Shown: positions 34,704 to 43,943 of the stretch, one piece after another
Numbering within the stretch: the first letter of the stretch is position 1
Layout: each line of letters opens with the position of its first letter
Source of the DNA: Eggerthellaceae bacterium
Lineage (GTDB): Bacteria; Actinomycetota; Coriobacteriia; Coriobacteriales; Eggerthellaceae
Direction: 5' to 3'
NCBI GenBank assembly: GCA_910575165.1
Contig: CAJTDS010000002.1
Span: 62,001 to 126,000, forward strand
DNA: 64,000 bases
Notes under the pieces: model-generated
Told to the model about the DNA's origin: nothing
Seen by the model: only the letters and a program-made list of their open reading frames with translations
Databases searched by the model: none
Made by a program: the position numbers and the translations under genes

Positions 34704-35230
34704 TCACGAGCTGCTGAGTCCGGCGGTTGCCCATCTTGGCGCGCCTCGGCTTGCCGCTCTTGAAGCGTGTTCCGCAAGCCACTCTATCATCAGGTGCGGC
34801 GTCTCGTACTCGGAGGACTTGCCCTCTGCCAGACCGTTTATGAGGCATGTGTCGTGAGAGCGGCAGTTCCTCACCGCCTTCTCCTCCGTCAGCATGCTGT
34901 GGCGCATCCTCATCGAGCAGTCGTCTCGCCGCGATGCGCAGAAGAGGTAGAAGGCCAGCAGGGTGCCGAACGGCACGACCTCCAAGAAGATCCATATAGG
35001 CATCGCTTCGCTGTAGTGCGCTATGAGCGCCCCCGTGTACTCGCCGGCGGAGCCGAGCTTGCCGATGCGACCCTTGAGGTTCCGCTCGATGCTCGCGCGA
35101 TAGCCTTTCACTTGCGACTGCATGAAGTCCGCGAGGAAAAATGGGACCAACGCTGCGGACATTGGGCGAATCACGTTAATGGACCATCGGGCGACGCCCG
35201 TGGCTTTGCCGCGGAGGACTGCTTGGGCTT
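34704..35230 (-). pseudogene. Abi_2-family (abortive infection) remnant
   Basis: The minus-strand frame carries Abi_2-like motifs: YRASIERNLKGRIG, then HYSEAMPIWIFLEVVPFGTL and AVRNCRSHDTCLINGL. The N-terminal half expected in this roughly 300-residue family is missing; the frame upstream runs through the promoter and coding region of the response regulator on the other strand. It is therefore a 5'-truncated relic. Abi_2 proteins abort phage infection. Confidence 0.6.
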
Positions 35231-35260
35231 GACAGTTTTTTGACTTTTCCGTCTTATGAT
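35229..35260 (+). promoter_or_regulatory. TTGAC direct-repeat operator and promoter of block 2 regulator
   Basis: TTGAC at 35229-35233 and 35240-35244, spaced 11 bp, then TATGAT at 35255-35260. The same arrangement, with the second TTGAC 15 bp before the -10, occurs at 37308-37339. Confidence 0.7.
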
Positions 35261-35282
35261 TCACAGGATTGGAGGCAACAGC

Positions 35283-35957
35283 ATGACCCAAAAGATTCTC
35301 GTGGTTGATGACGAGCCCATGCTCACCGACCTGCTGGACGCGCACCTGACCCAGCGCGGATATTTGGTTTGCAAGGCTAACAACGCAGAAGAGGCCCTGG
35401 CGAAGCTGGGTTTGAAGCCCGACCTTATCTTGCTGGACATCGGCATGCCGGGGACAGACGGGCTGCAGCTGTGCCAGACTATCAGGAACCACATAGGCTG
35501 CCCTATTTTGTTTCTTACAGCACGTATCGCCGAGCAGGACAAGGTTGACGGCCTTGCAGTCGGCGGGGACGACTACATCACGAAGCCCTTCAGCCTGCGA
35601 GAGCTGACAGCGCGCATCGAAGCGCACCTGCGCCGAGAGGCCCGGGGACGCCAAACATCGGAAGTGGTGGCCGCGCAGGGCCTCCTCATCAATCGGTCCC
35701 AGCGGAAGGTGTTTTCCGGGGATCGGGAAATAGCCTTCTCGAAGCGGGAGTTCGACATCTTGGCTCTCCTGGCGTCCCACCCCAACCAGGTTTTCGACCG
35801 CGAGCGCATTTACGCGGCGGTATGGGGTATTGACGGCCAAGGGGATGCCGGCGTCGTCAAAGAGCACGTGCGCAAAATACGCCAGAAGCTCTCGGAGGCC
35901 TGCGGCAACGAGCCCCTTGAAACGGTCTGGGGAATGGGGTACCGGTGGAAGGCATGA
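35283..35957 (+). CDS. OmpR-family response regulator of ABC-transporter block 2
   Basis: A 224-residue regulator with D9/D10, phospho-acceptor D52 (LILLDIGMPG) and K101 (DDYITKPF), and a C-terminal winged helix (IAFSKREFDILALLASHP ... VWGMGYRWKA). GGAGG at 35271-35275 precedes the ATG. The stop codon overlaps the kinase start (ATGA at 35954). The direct-repeat site in its own promoter and the matching one before the lipoprotein gene point to autoregulation. Confidence 0.94.
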   Translation: MTQKILVVDDEPMLTDLLDAHLTQRGYLVCKANNAEEALAKLGLKPDLILLDIGMPGTDGLQLCQTIRNHIGCPILFLTARIAEQDKVDGLAVGGDDYITKPFSLRELTARIEAHLRREARGRQTSEVVAAQGLLINRSQRKVFSGDREIAFSKREFDILALLASHPNQVFDRERIYAAVWGIDGQGDAGVVKEHVRKIRQKLSEACGNEPLETVWGMGYRWKA

Positions 35958-37243
35958 AGAAGAAGTCGCTCAAAGGCGAGTTCGCCCGCACCGTGGCGGT
36001 GACCATGCTCGCCGTTGCTCTGGCCAGTGGCCTCGCGATCTTCGGCTGCAGCCAGCTGCAGAAATCCATTCTGCCGGATTCCAACGAGGCGTGGCTCACC
36101 CAGAGGATCACTGCCGCCGACGGCACGGTCTCGGAAGCGACCACCCGAGTTGAGATCGGCGGACAGGCGCAGTCGCTCGGCCGTCTTGTCCAGGACGGCG
36201 CGGAAGGCGATCCCGGCCAAACGGCGAGTTACGCCATCGAGCGCATAGACTCTAGCTTCTCGATGCTCACGGATAAGGCGAAAGCCGCCTACCGCGCCTC
36301 GCAGGTGGCCATGGTCGGCCTGCCGCTCCTCTTCGCCGTCCTCGGCATCGCCCTGGCGGGGCAATGGTTCTATTGGAAGAAGCTGGAGCCTCCCATCCGC
36401 GCGCTCGCCGACGCGACCGCCCACGTCCGCCGCCAAGACCTCGACTTTCGGGTGCGCTGCGCTTCCGCCGACGAGCTGGGCCAGCTCTGCATTGCCTTCG
36501 AGAGCATGCGTCAGGCTCTCGTCGACAACAACCGCCTTCTGTGGGACATGCTGGAAGAGCGCCGAGCCCTCCAGGCGTCCGTGGCCCACGATCTGCGCAA
36601 CCCTATCGCCATCATGGGAGGCTATGTGGAGCACTTGCAAGAAAGCCGCAAGGCGGGCCTCCTGACCGATGAGGAACTAGACCGGGCGCTTGTCAACCTG
36701 GAATCTGCCGCCGACCGCATGGGGCGCTACACCGAAGCCATGCGCGAGGTGGGAGCCATCGAGGAGGTGGAGGTTTGCCTTAAAGAGGTAAGCCTTCCGG
36801 GGTTTCTGGAGGGGCTGGGCGATTCTCTGGCCGTGCTGTGCCGCGGCAGTTCCGCGCAGCTGACCTGCCGCATCTCCGTGCCGGAGCGCACAGCTGTCTT
36901 CGACGGCGAGCTTCTGTACCGCATTCTCGAAAACCTCGTGGGCAACGCCCAACGCTTCGCCCGTCGCGAGATCGTCCTTGAGTTCCACCTGGAAGGGGAA
37001 TTGCTAGCAGCCACGGTAACCGACGACGGACCCGGCTTCTCAGAGACAGCGCTCCGAAAGAGGGACGCCCTGTTCTTCACCGAGGATGCTTCCGGCGGCC
37101 ATTTGGGGCTGGGGCTTGCCATGAGCCGGATACTCTGCAGGAAGCTGGGAGGATCCTTGGAGCTGTCGAACGGCGATATGGGCGCCTGCGCAAAGGCGCT
37201 GATTGCCGTCAATCGCCCCCAGGGAAGCGTTGAGAAAGGCTAG
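35954..37243 (+). CDS. Sensor histidine kinase of ABC-transporter block 2
   Basis: A 429-residue kinase. TM1 at about 13-33; an extracytoplasmic part of about 80 residues; TM2 at about 118-138; HAMP; H212 in VAHDLRNPIAIMGGY; N box NLVGNAQRFARR; DDGPGFSE; GHLGLGLAMSRIL. Classified as HisKA plus HATPase_c. The start is ATG 35954, overlapping the regulator stop, rather than the in-frame GTG at 35945. Confidence 0.93.
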   Translation: MKKKSLKGEFARTVAVTMLAVALASGLAIFGCSQLQKSILPDSNEAWLTQRITAADGTVSEATTRVEIGGQAQSLGRLVQDGAEGDPGQTASYAIERIDSSFSMLTDKAKAAYRASQVAMVGLPLLFAVLGIALAGQWFYWKKLEPPIRALADATAHVRRQDLDFRVRCASADELGQLCIAFESMRQALVDNNRLLWDMLEERRALQASVAHDLRNPIAIMGGYVEHLQESRKAGLLTDEELDRALVNLESAADRMGRYTEAMREVGAIEEVEVCLKEVSLPGFLEGLGDSLAVLCRGSSAQLTCRISVPERTAVFDGELLYRILENLVGNAQRFARREIVLEFHLEGELLAATVTDDGPGFSETALRKRDALFFTEDASGGHLGLGLAMSRILCRKLGGSLELSNGDMGACAKALIAVNRPQGSVEKG

Positions 37244-37307
37244 CGCAAAACCGCCGCCGTCGATTTTCACCAGCGCCCCTTCAGCATCTCTGAAATCTTT
37301 TCGCCGC

Positions 37308-37339
37308 TTGACCGGTTTTTGACTTTTGCGCCCTAGGCT
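37308..37339 (+). promoter_or_regulatory. TTGAC direct-repeat operator and promoter of the lipoprotein/ABC operon
   Basis: TTGAC at 37308-37312 and 37319-37323 (11 bp apart) with TAGGCT at 37334-37339 as a weak -10. The shared stretch with the 35229 site reads TTGAC, two or three bases, TTTTTGACTTTT. The weak -10 suggests that an activator is needed. Confidence 0.68.
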
Positions 37340-37367
37340 GGAGCAGAAGATGCAAAGGAGGTCCTGT

Positions 37368-38402
37368 ATGCGAATGAAGCCTATTTTGGCCATGCTGCTG
37401 GGGGCGGCTCTTCTGCCTATCTCCGCCTGCAGCGGTTGCGACATTCCGGAAGAAGTACCCGTACCTGCGCAAAGCGATGCGTCGAACCCCTTCGAGGAAG
37501 CCCAGGACGACGCAAGCCTTATGGCCATGCTCAGCCACGAGGCCGCCAATCCGCCCCTGTCCGACAGCGGTGAGCGGGAGCCGTTTCCCTACGATGGCGG
37601 AGAGTTTCGCCTGGACTATCGCTTTTCTGTCAGCGGAGACTTGGAAAGTGTAGGGTTTCTCCTGTTCTTGGACGGGAAACCCCAGCCCTACCGTATTGAC
37701 GGCCAATCGTCCGATTATTCCTTTTGCCATACATTCGATGCGGCAGAGGATCAAGACGTTGCCTTCCTCTTCGAGCCGGTGGCCGGGCACGGCGGCGACA
37801 CGCTGAACCTGACTATCGTCAGCATCACGAACCCCGACTTCCAGCCGGACATGGAAAGCACGTCCAGCTACGGGTGGTATCACAATGCGCTTTCCGCCAG
37901 TGTGGAGATGCGCTTCAACGCCGACCCCCCTTCGTCCGCCACCACAGCGCCGAACCCGGTGGAGGCTCTTTCCTCCTGCAGCGTGCACGAGGAAAAGGTC
38001 ACGTCCCAATACCTGGAGAACGACCTGGCCCAGGCGGGATGGCCGGATATAACCATGGACACGCTGGGCGACGGAACCTATTACACGCTCACCCTCGATG
38101 GCAACACGGTGTTCGACAACCTTCCCGTTACCGAGTCGGTAGCCGTGCGTTTCACCCTGTGCGGCACTCCCGGCGCGCGTTACCACATCTCCTTTTTCCT
38201 CGATCACCAGCCGATGGCGATGAGCGGAGAGGCATCGAGCTCCGTAGAGCTGAGCAAAGGGGGCGTGGCCGTGGTGGAGGGCGTCATCGACCCGTCCCTG
38301 TTAGGGAAGCTCAGCACGTTCTACTGCGTGGCGGTGCCTGCCGACAGCGCGGGCACGCCCTTCTTCAAAACCAACTCGATACTGCTCTTCCAGGAGGCCT
38401 AG
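37368..38402 (+). CDS. Lipoprotein of unknown function (block 2, first)
   Basis: A 344-residue secreted lipoprotein: hydrophobic signal MKPILAMLLGAALLPISAC with lipobox Cys at residue 21, then an acidic linker and about 300 residues of mostly beta-type sequence with no recognised motif. AAAGGAGG at 37354-37361 fits ATG 37368. It is the first gene after the TTGAC operator and heads an operon with a second lipoprotein and ABC genes. I do not recognise the family. Confidence 0.85.
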   Translation: MRMKPILAMLLGAALLPISACSGCDIPEEVPVPAQSDASNPFEEAQDDASLMAMLSHEAANPPLSDSGEREPFPYDGGEFRLDYRFSVSGDLESVGFLLFLDGKPQPYRIDGQSSDYSFCHTFDAAEDQDVAFLFEPVAGHGGDTLNLTIVSITNPDFQPDMESTSSYGWYHNALSASVEMRFNADPPSSATTAPNPVEALSSCSVHEEKVTSQYLENDLAQAGWPDITMDTLGDGTYYTLTLDGNTVFDNLPVTESVAVRFTLCGTPGARYHISFFLDHQPMAMSGEASSSVELSKGGVAVVEGVIDPSLLGKLSTFYCVAVPADSAGTPFFKTNSILLFQEA

Positions 38403-38405
38403 ATC

Positions 38406-39578
38406 ATGAGAAAAGCACTTTGCGCTGCATTGGCCCTGTCGCTGCTTGTCCTGGGAGCCTGCAGCGCCCCGGCACCAACGGACAACTCCGAAAAAGCGGC
38501 GCTGGAGACACTGGCCGCCCCGCTGCCGGCTTCCGATGTCATGAAGAACGATGACCCCGCCCAAACGTCAGGTTCCTTCGCTTTCGACAGCGCTCTTTTC
38601 CAAGGAAAGCTGACGGGCTGTTCCTATGCCCAGGCGGGCACGTTGCTCGTCTGTGCTGATGAGCTGTACCTCTACGATACCGCCTCCGGCACGGTGCTGG
38701 CCCACTGCCCGGCTCCGGCGCCGATGCGAGACTTCGGCGCAGCACCGTTCAAAGACGGTATCGTCCTCACGGTTATGGGCGATGCGGGGGCGGTCGCGTA
38801 CATCTACGACAGAGAGTTGAAGCTGGAAGAAACTCTGGCGCTGGAAGAGCTTCTGTCCGGCGATCCGGTGGTCGATCCCGGCTGCGTGGCGGCGTCGAGC
38901 GACGGAAGGCAGCTGGCCATCGCGGGCCTTAGCGCCCTCTACCTTTACGACCGCCCGGCCGGCCAGCTGACCACCCTGCTCGACACTGCCCAAGGTGTCG
39001 GCGGCGCCAGCTGCATGGCGACCTCGCTGAACGGCGCTGCATTCACCCCCGACGACGACCGTGTGGCCTTTTTTGGCGACGGCTTTTCCGCCGAAAGCGG
39101 AAATAGCGAGGACAGCGCGCCGGTATGGGGGACTATAGGCATCGACGGCAGCGAGCTTGAGCTTGACTGGCTGGAATCGGAGGGCGTGGAGGAAATGCTG
39201 CGAGCCGACGGCCGGCTGTTCTTTCCCCCCGCGATTTCCCATGTCGACGGGAGTCTTCCCTGGGTCGATGCGGTAAGCGGCGCCGCGCATTGGCTCGCCT
39301 TTTCTGCGAGCGACGAGGGAGGGGACGGCATCTACGTGTCCGAACAGGGAAAATATGTCGCCACCGCCGAACTGGGCGACGTGCTCACCGTGCGGGTCTA
39401 TGCCGTTGACTCCGGCGAGCTTCTGGCCACCGAGACCATCGAGGTGGACGACTCCCTCTATGTGGGGCGGATTCCCCAGGTGATCCTTCTAGATGATGCG
39501 CAGGCCGCCATTGTGCTTCTGGGCTGCGGCATAGAGGAAATCGACACGGCAGTCGCCACGTTCAGCTTTGGAGCCTAG
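38406..39578 (+). CDS. Lipoprotein with beta-propeller-like repeats (block 2, second)
   Basis: A 390-residue lipoprotein: signal ALCAALALSLLVLGAC with lipobox Cys at residue 19. The mature part has repeating strands of the type LLVCADELYLYDTASG, AVAYIYDRELKLEE, LAIAGLSALYLYDRPAG and YVATAELGDVLTVRVYAVDSGELL, which suggests a WD40/PQQ-like beta-propeller. It starts 3 nt after the previous stop and ends 1 nt before the ATPase gene. Its role is presumably extracytoplasmic, at the outer face of the ABC complex. Confidence 0.84.
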   Translation: MRKALCAALALSLLVLGACSAPAPTDNSEKAALETLAAPLPASDVMKNDDPAQTSGSFAFDSALFQGKLTGCSYAQAGTLLVCADELYLYDTASGTVLAHCPAPAPMRDFGAAPFKDGIVLTVMGDAGAVAYIYDRELKLEETLALEELLSGDPVVDPGCVAASSDGRQLAIAGLSALYLYDRPAGQLTTLLDTAQGVGGASCMATSLNGAAFTPDDDRVAFFGDGFSAESGNSEDSAPVWGTIGIDGSELELDWLESEGVEEMLRADGRLFFPPAISHVDGSLPWVDAVSGAAHWLAFSASDEGGDGIYVSEQGKYVATAELGDVLTVRVYAVDSGELLATETIEVDDSLYVGRIPQVILLDDAQAAIVLLGCGIEEIDTAVATFSFGA

Positions 39579-39579
39579 C

Positions 39580-40458
39580 ATGGAGATTCAGTTCGATAAC
39601 GTAGCGAAATGCTACAAGGGCAAGTACGCCCTCAAAGACTTTAGTGCTACGCTGGGCGAAGGCGTCTTCGGGCTGCTGGGCGAAAACGGCGCCGGGAAGA
39701 CGACGCTCATCAGCATCCTCGTGGGCATCTTGCGCGCCGACGGCGGGACGGTGAGAGCCGATGGGCGCGACGTTGGGGCGCAGGGCCGCGCATTTCTGGC
39801 CGATTTGGGCTATATGCCGCAGTACCCGGTCTTCTACCGCGACTTCACCGTGGGGGATTTCCTCCTCTACATGGGAGCGCTGAAGAGCCTGTCCCCGGCT
39901 TTGACGCGAAGCCGCGCGGCGGAATTGCTGGACACCGTGAATCTGTCCGACGCGCGGAACAAGAAGATCGGCGCCCTTTCGGGGGGCATGCGCCAGAGAC
40001 TCGGCATTGCCCAGGCCATGCTATCCGACCCGAAGGTCCTGGTGCTGGACGAGCCCACAGCCGGTCTGGACCCGGGCGAGCGCATCCGCTTCCGCAACCT
40101 TATCTCCCGTTTCGCTCCCGGACGCACCATCCTTCTGGCCACCCACATCGTGCCCGACGTTGAGTGCATTGCCACGGAAATCCTGCTGCTGCGCCGCGGC
40201 AAGCTGCTCATGCAGGGAGCGCCGAGCGCGCTGGAGCAGAGCATCGCGGGCAAAGTATGGGAGGTAACGGCGGACCTGGAACAATCCCGGCGGCTGGCCG
40301 AACGCTGCTGCCTCGGCAACATGAAACAGGACGGCCCCCTCTTCTCGCTTCGTATCGTCAGCGACGAGTGCCCCTGTGAGGGGGCTCGGCCGGCGCGACC
40401 GAACCTGGAAGATGTGTTCCTGTATTTCTGCCAGGATGGCGACGCACCATGCGCCTAG
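39580..40458 (+). CDS. ABC transporter ATPase (block 2)
   Basis: A 292-residue ATPase of the ABC-2/CcmA-like branch: Walker A GENGAGKTT (34-42), Q-loop YMPQYPVF, signature LSGGMRQRLGIAQAM, Walker B LVLDEPTAGLDP, switch His ATHIVPD. A C-terminal extension of about 80 residues follows (DLEQSRRLAERCCLG ... NLEDVFLYF), as in bacitracin/lantibiotic exporters. ATG 39580 is preferred over the in-frame TTG 39568, which lies inside the previous gene. Overlaps the next gene by 10 nt. Confidence 0.94.
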   Translation: MEIQFDNVAKCYKGKYALKDFSATLGEGVFGLLGENGAGKTTLISILVGILRADGGTVRADGRDVGAQGRAFLADLGYMPQYPVFYRDFTVGDFLLYMGALKSLSPALTRSRAAELLDTVNLSDARNKKIGALSGGMRQRLGIAQAMLSDPKVLVLDEPTAGLDPGERIRFRNLISRFAPGRTILLATHIVPDVECIATEILLLRRGKLLMQGAPSALEQSIAGKVWEVTADLEQSRRLAERCCLGNMKQDGPLFSLRIVSDECPCEGARPARPNLEDVFLYFCQDGDAPCA

Positions 40459-41666
40459 TCTGGTACGAATTCGCCAAGCTTTTCTGCCGGCGATCGGTTC
40501 TCGTGCTCTTCGTCCTGTTCAGTGTTATAAACCTGGCTAAGATCTACAGCGAGTGGGATGCCTATTCGTTTCTGGCCGACGGCGGCGGCGAGCGCAGCTG
40601 GCATACCGTCTACTGGCAGCTCTACGACCAGTACCGAGGCCCCATTGCGCCCGAAAAGGTGCAGCGGCTGCTGGCGACGTGGCAGCCTTTGGCCCAGGCC
40701 ACGGCAGACATGACCGCCAACACCGCCACCGACGACGCCAACTCCCTGACGGGAAACCTCTACAGCGATCGGAATCTACTGGAGAAGTACTTCATCGACC
40801 CCATGCGGTATTGCTACGAATATGGCGACCGTGCTGCATCGGTGGCGGAAAAGGCGCGCCAGAACGCTGAGGCCGCGGCTCAGGCCGGGGCCTTGTACCA
40901 ACAGCGGGAAAGCGCCGCCCTGTACCAGATCTACGCCGGTCGCACCGTACCCGACTTCGCCTACACGGAGATGGCCAACTACTACCTGAACTACGACTTC
41001 TCCCTCGTTCTCGTGCTGCTTCTAGGACTCTACGGCGTGGCTGGCATCTTTGTGGAGGAGCGGGAAACGCAGATGGACCGATTGCTGCTCACGAATCCCA
41101 ATGGCGGCAGCCGCACTGTTCTCGCGAAGCTGATGGCAGCCAGCGGATTTTTGCCGCTGGTGACCACGTGGTTCTCGCTGCTTGACCTGGCGGGCTTCGG
41201 GGCCGCCTTCGGCACCTTAGAGGGCTTGGATTTGCCGGTGTACGCCATCCCCAGCTTCGCCGAGGCGCCGATCGACCTCAGCGTCCTCCAATTCGCGGTG
41301 CTGGCGGCGGCGCTGCGAAGCGGCGGGCTCTGGGCTTTGGGCATGGTCTGGCTTGCGGTGTCGCTGCGGGGCAGAAACGCCCTCGTTCCCCTTGTCGCCA
41401 ACTTCGCGCTCACCGCCGCGCTCGTCATCGGCGGCGCCAGCGCGGCCTATTCCCACTTTGTCTGGGCGAAAGCGCTCGATCCCTATTCGCTGCTGGCGGG
41501 CCGCCCCCTCCTGGCCCAGACGGAGTTTCTGGACATCGGTGGCTTCCCCGTCCTGTCCTGGCAGGCAGCGCTCGCAATCTCCCTGGTTGCGGGGCTCGCC
41601 ATTGCCGCAGTCATCTATCTGCTTTCGCCGCGAAACACCTACTGCCCCATAAGGAGGCTGCGATGA
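40449..41666 (+). CDS. ABC-2-type permease (block 2, first)
   Basis: A 405-residue membrane protein: TM1 at about 14-33, a soluble part of about 140 residues with a coiled coil (EKARQNAEAAAQAGALYQQ), then about five TM segments (from 180) with the GVAGIFVEERETQMDRLLLTNPNG loop typical of ABC-2 permeases. It starts inside the ATPase gene and overlaps the following permease gene by 4 nt (ATGA), so all three are coupled. Confidence 0.88.
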   Translation: MRLVWYEFAKLFCRRSVLVLFVLFSVINLAKIYSEWDAYSFLADGGGERSWHTVYWQLYDQYRGPIAPEKVQRLLATWQPLAQATADMTANTATDDANSLTGNLYSDRNLLEKYFIDPMRYCYEYGDRAASVAEKARQNAEAAAQAGALYQQRESAALYQIYAGRTVPDFAYTEMANYYLNYDFSLVLVLLLGLYGVAGIFVEERETQMDRLLLTNPNGGSRTVLAKLMAASGFLPLVTTWFSLLDLAGFGAAFGTLEGLDLPVYAIPSFAEAPIDLSVLQFAVLAAALRSGGLWALGMVWLAVSLRGRNALVPLVANFALTAALVIGGASAAYSHFVWAKALDPYSLLAGRPLLAQTEFLDIGGFPVLSWQAALAISLVAGLAIAAVIYLLSPRNTYCPIRRLR

Positions 41667-43675
41667 TGGTGCTCGCCTATGAATGGAAGAAGCTCATGAT
41701 CGGGCAGCGGGGGCTGGCCTGTCTGCTGGCGGCCCTGGTGGTCAGCGGGGTTTGGCTGGCGGCGACCGAACAGCCCCAGAACATCGCCATGCAAGAGCAC
41801 CGATCCGATTACGCCTGGTGCCTGGAAAGGCTGGACGGGGCGTTGAACGACCAGAAGGAGGCCTGGCTTCAAGACGAGAGCGAGGCCATCACGGAAGCGA
41901 AAGCCGCCCGTGCCGAAGCGCAGGAAAGCTACTACAGCGGCCTCACCTCGGCTGAGGACTACGAAAGTGCGGCGGCCCGGGCCGGGGAGGTGCTGGCCCA
42001 CGAGCGGGGCTTCGACGCCGCCTTCCAGCAGTACCTCTATGTATCGGAGAACCCGACCAACCGATACTTCCTTGAGACGAACGGCTGGGCCGGGCTTCTC
42101 TCCGTCCAGACGCTGGATTTCGCGGTGCTGCTGGCCGTCTTGTATCTGGCTGCCGCGGCTTTCTGCTCGGAATATGCCTGCCAGATGGACGCGCTTTTGC
42201 GTACGACCCCCGAGGGCCGCGCAAGCGCTCGGTGCAAGGTGCTCATCGTCGTCGGTTCCGCCGTTGCCCTTTGTGTCGTGCTCTCCCTTCTCCAGCTCAC
42301 GTTCTTCGCGGTGAAATACGGGCTGCCCCACGGGGACTATCCCCTCCAGAGCGTTCCGCTTTTCGGCACCAGCGAGAAGAGCCTCTCCCTTGCAGAGGCG
42401 TTCGTAGCGGCCGCCGCCCTCCGTTGCTTCGGCGCGGTGATGCTCGCGGCCGTGCTCCTTTTCGCCTCGGTTATAGTGAGGAAGTACGCACTGACGGCTC
42501 TTATCGGCGCCGCTGCCACCCTCATCCCCCTCATCGGACTACCGGAGCAATTCATCTTCCGCCTGCCCCTTCCCCTGCCGTTCTTGCTGGCGACGGGATT
42601 CTTGGAGGGCGGCCGCTTTGCTCAGGGCGACGGAGGGGAGGCAATCGCCGTGTTTGCCGAAGTGTCCCCGTGGGAATTCGCGCTGGTGGCGGGAATTTCG
42701 GCGGCGCTTACGATGCTCGCGCTGTACGGAACGGTGCGGCGCAGCACGGACTGCTGGCTCTTGGAGAGAAGGCCCCGCTTCGGCAGCAAGGCAAAGCCCG
42801 CGGCCGCCCTTCTGCTTGCCGTCGCCCTTCTGCTGCCCGTAACCGGATGCTCTTCCGAGGCCTCCGAGACCGTGGTCTACAACTCTGCCGCCCAAAGCTT
42901 GACAGGCGACGGCTTTGCCGTGGCGCTCGACGACGAAACCCGAACCTACACCTTAGAACGCGAAGGTGCTGCAGCGATGGCCGTGGAAACATCGCCGCTT
43001 TTCGGCGCCTTTTCGGACGGGGAGTCCGTGACGGGCGCCTATGTGGCCGGCTCTTGCATTTACTACCTTACTTCGCGAACCCAACAATACATCGACAGGG
43101 TTGGTAATTACAACAGCACGTTCACGCAGTTCAGCATCGTGCGCCTTAATGCGGACACGCTGGAGCGCCACGTGATTTTCGAGCAGATCGCCGACAGCGA
43201 CCGCTCCCTGCTGGGAATCGACTACACGGTCGGCGATACCTGGGCGTTTCTTCCGGATTGCCGCAGTTTTTTCCTGAACGACCGCAGTTTCTTTTTCGTG
43301 GTGAACGATAAGATCGTCGAGGTGGACCGAGCCGCGCGGTCGGTGCAGACGCTCGCCATCCCCGCCAGCGGCAACATAGCCTTCGACGGTCGCGCCATGT
43401 ACTTTGTAGACGAGGATTCGCGCGTTCGGGCCTACGACACCCAAACCCGGGAAGTTGCTCCCGTGGGAAACATCGTCGCTCGCAGCTTCTGTCTCACCGA
43501 GGACGGCCTTTGCTTCGTCAACCGCCTGGACGGCGATGCAGTCTGCACCTGCACCAAAGACGGCTCCGATGCTGTAATGGTGTTGGAAGGGCCTGCCCTG
43601 TCGGTCGATTACGAAGACGGCGAGCTCTCCGTCACTCTGAAATCGGATGGCCGAACGGTTCCAGTTGAGTTATGA
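41663..43675 (+). CDS. ABC-2-type permease fused to a lipoprotein-like beta-propeller domain
   Basis: A 670-residue fusion. Residues about 1-365 form a permease paralogous to the previous gene (TM1 at 17-35; coiled coil; LLTTPEG-like loop as LLRTTPEGRASAR; about five further TM helices). At residues 376-400 a hydrophobic stretch ending LLPVTGCSSEAS looks exactly like a lipoprotein signal, with C396 in lipobox position. Residues 400-670 look like the beta-propeller part of a lipoprotein (SCIYYLTSRTQQYI, RSFFFVVNDKIVEVDRAA, RAMYFVDEDSRVRAYDTQ). No stop or start signal is visible at the junction. Either a seventh TM helix links the domains, or the C-terminal part is released by signal peptidase II. 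Confidence 0.85.
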   Translation: MMVLAYEWKKLMIGQRGLACLLAALVVSGVWLAATEQPQNIAMQEHRSDYAWCLERLDGALNDQKEAWLQDESEAITEAKAARAEAQESYYSGLTSAEDYESAAARAGEVLAHERGFDAAFQQYLYVSENPTNRYFLETNGWAGLLSVQTLDFAVLLAVLYLAAAAFCSEYACQMDALLRTTPEGRASARCKVLIVVGSAVALCVVLSLLQLTFFAVKYGLPHGDYPLQSVPLFGTSEKSLSLAEAFVAAAALRCFGAVMLAAVLLFASVIVRKYALTALIGAAATLIPLIGLPEQFIFRLPLPLPFLLATGFLEGGRFAQGDGGEAIAVFAEVSPWEFALVAGISAALTMLALYGTVRRSTDCWLLERRPRFGSKAKPAAALLLAVALLLPVTGCSSEASETVVYNSAAQSLTGDGFAVALDDETRTYTLEREGAAAMAVETSPLFGAFSDGESVTGAYVAGSCIYYLTSRTQQYIDRVGNYNSTFTQFSIVRLNADTLERHVIFEQIADSDRSLLGIDYTVGDTWAFLPDCRSFFLNDRSFFFVVNDKIVEVDRAARSVQTLAIPASGNIAFDGRAMYFVDEDSRVRAYDTQTREVAPVGNIVARSFCLTEDGLCFVNRLDGDAVCTCTKDGSDAVMVLEGPALSVDYEDGELSVTLKSDGRTVPVEL

Positions 43676-43943
43676 CGGGCGGTTTTTCGCCTATGCGCAA
43701 CTGGCCCAATGCGCGCTGCCTGCCCCCTCTTGCGCTACGAGGGTTGATGCCCGCCGTCGTCGCTTCGCCCGCATTTCTTGGTGACGCAGGGTGGGAATAA
43801 CGCCATCTCTGCGTCATCCCGTGGTAACGCGGCGTGCACCAAGCTGCGCGGCCAGCAGGTTGCTGCATAGCCGCCTGTGAGCCCGTCGGTCATCCAGTCG
43901 CGGGCGTTCTCCTGTGACGCGGGCACCGATTCGCGCCGGCCCC
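43676..43943. other. Intergenic region after block 2
   Basis: No gene is supported; the operon end has no obvious terminator within the first 100 nt. The promoter and leader of the next gene start at 43944. Confidence 0.5.
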
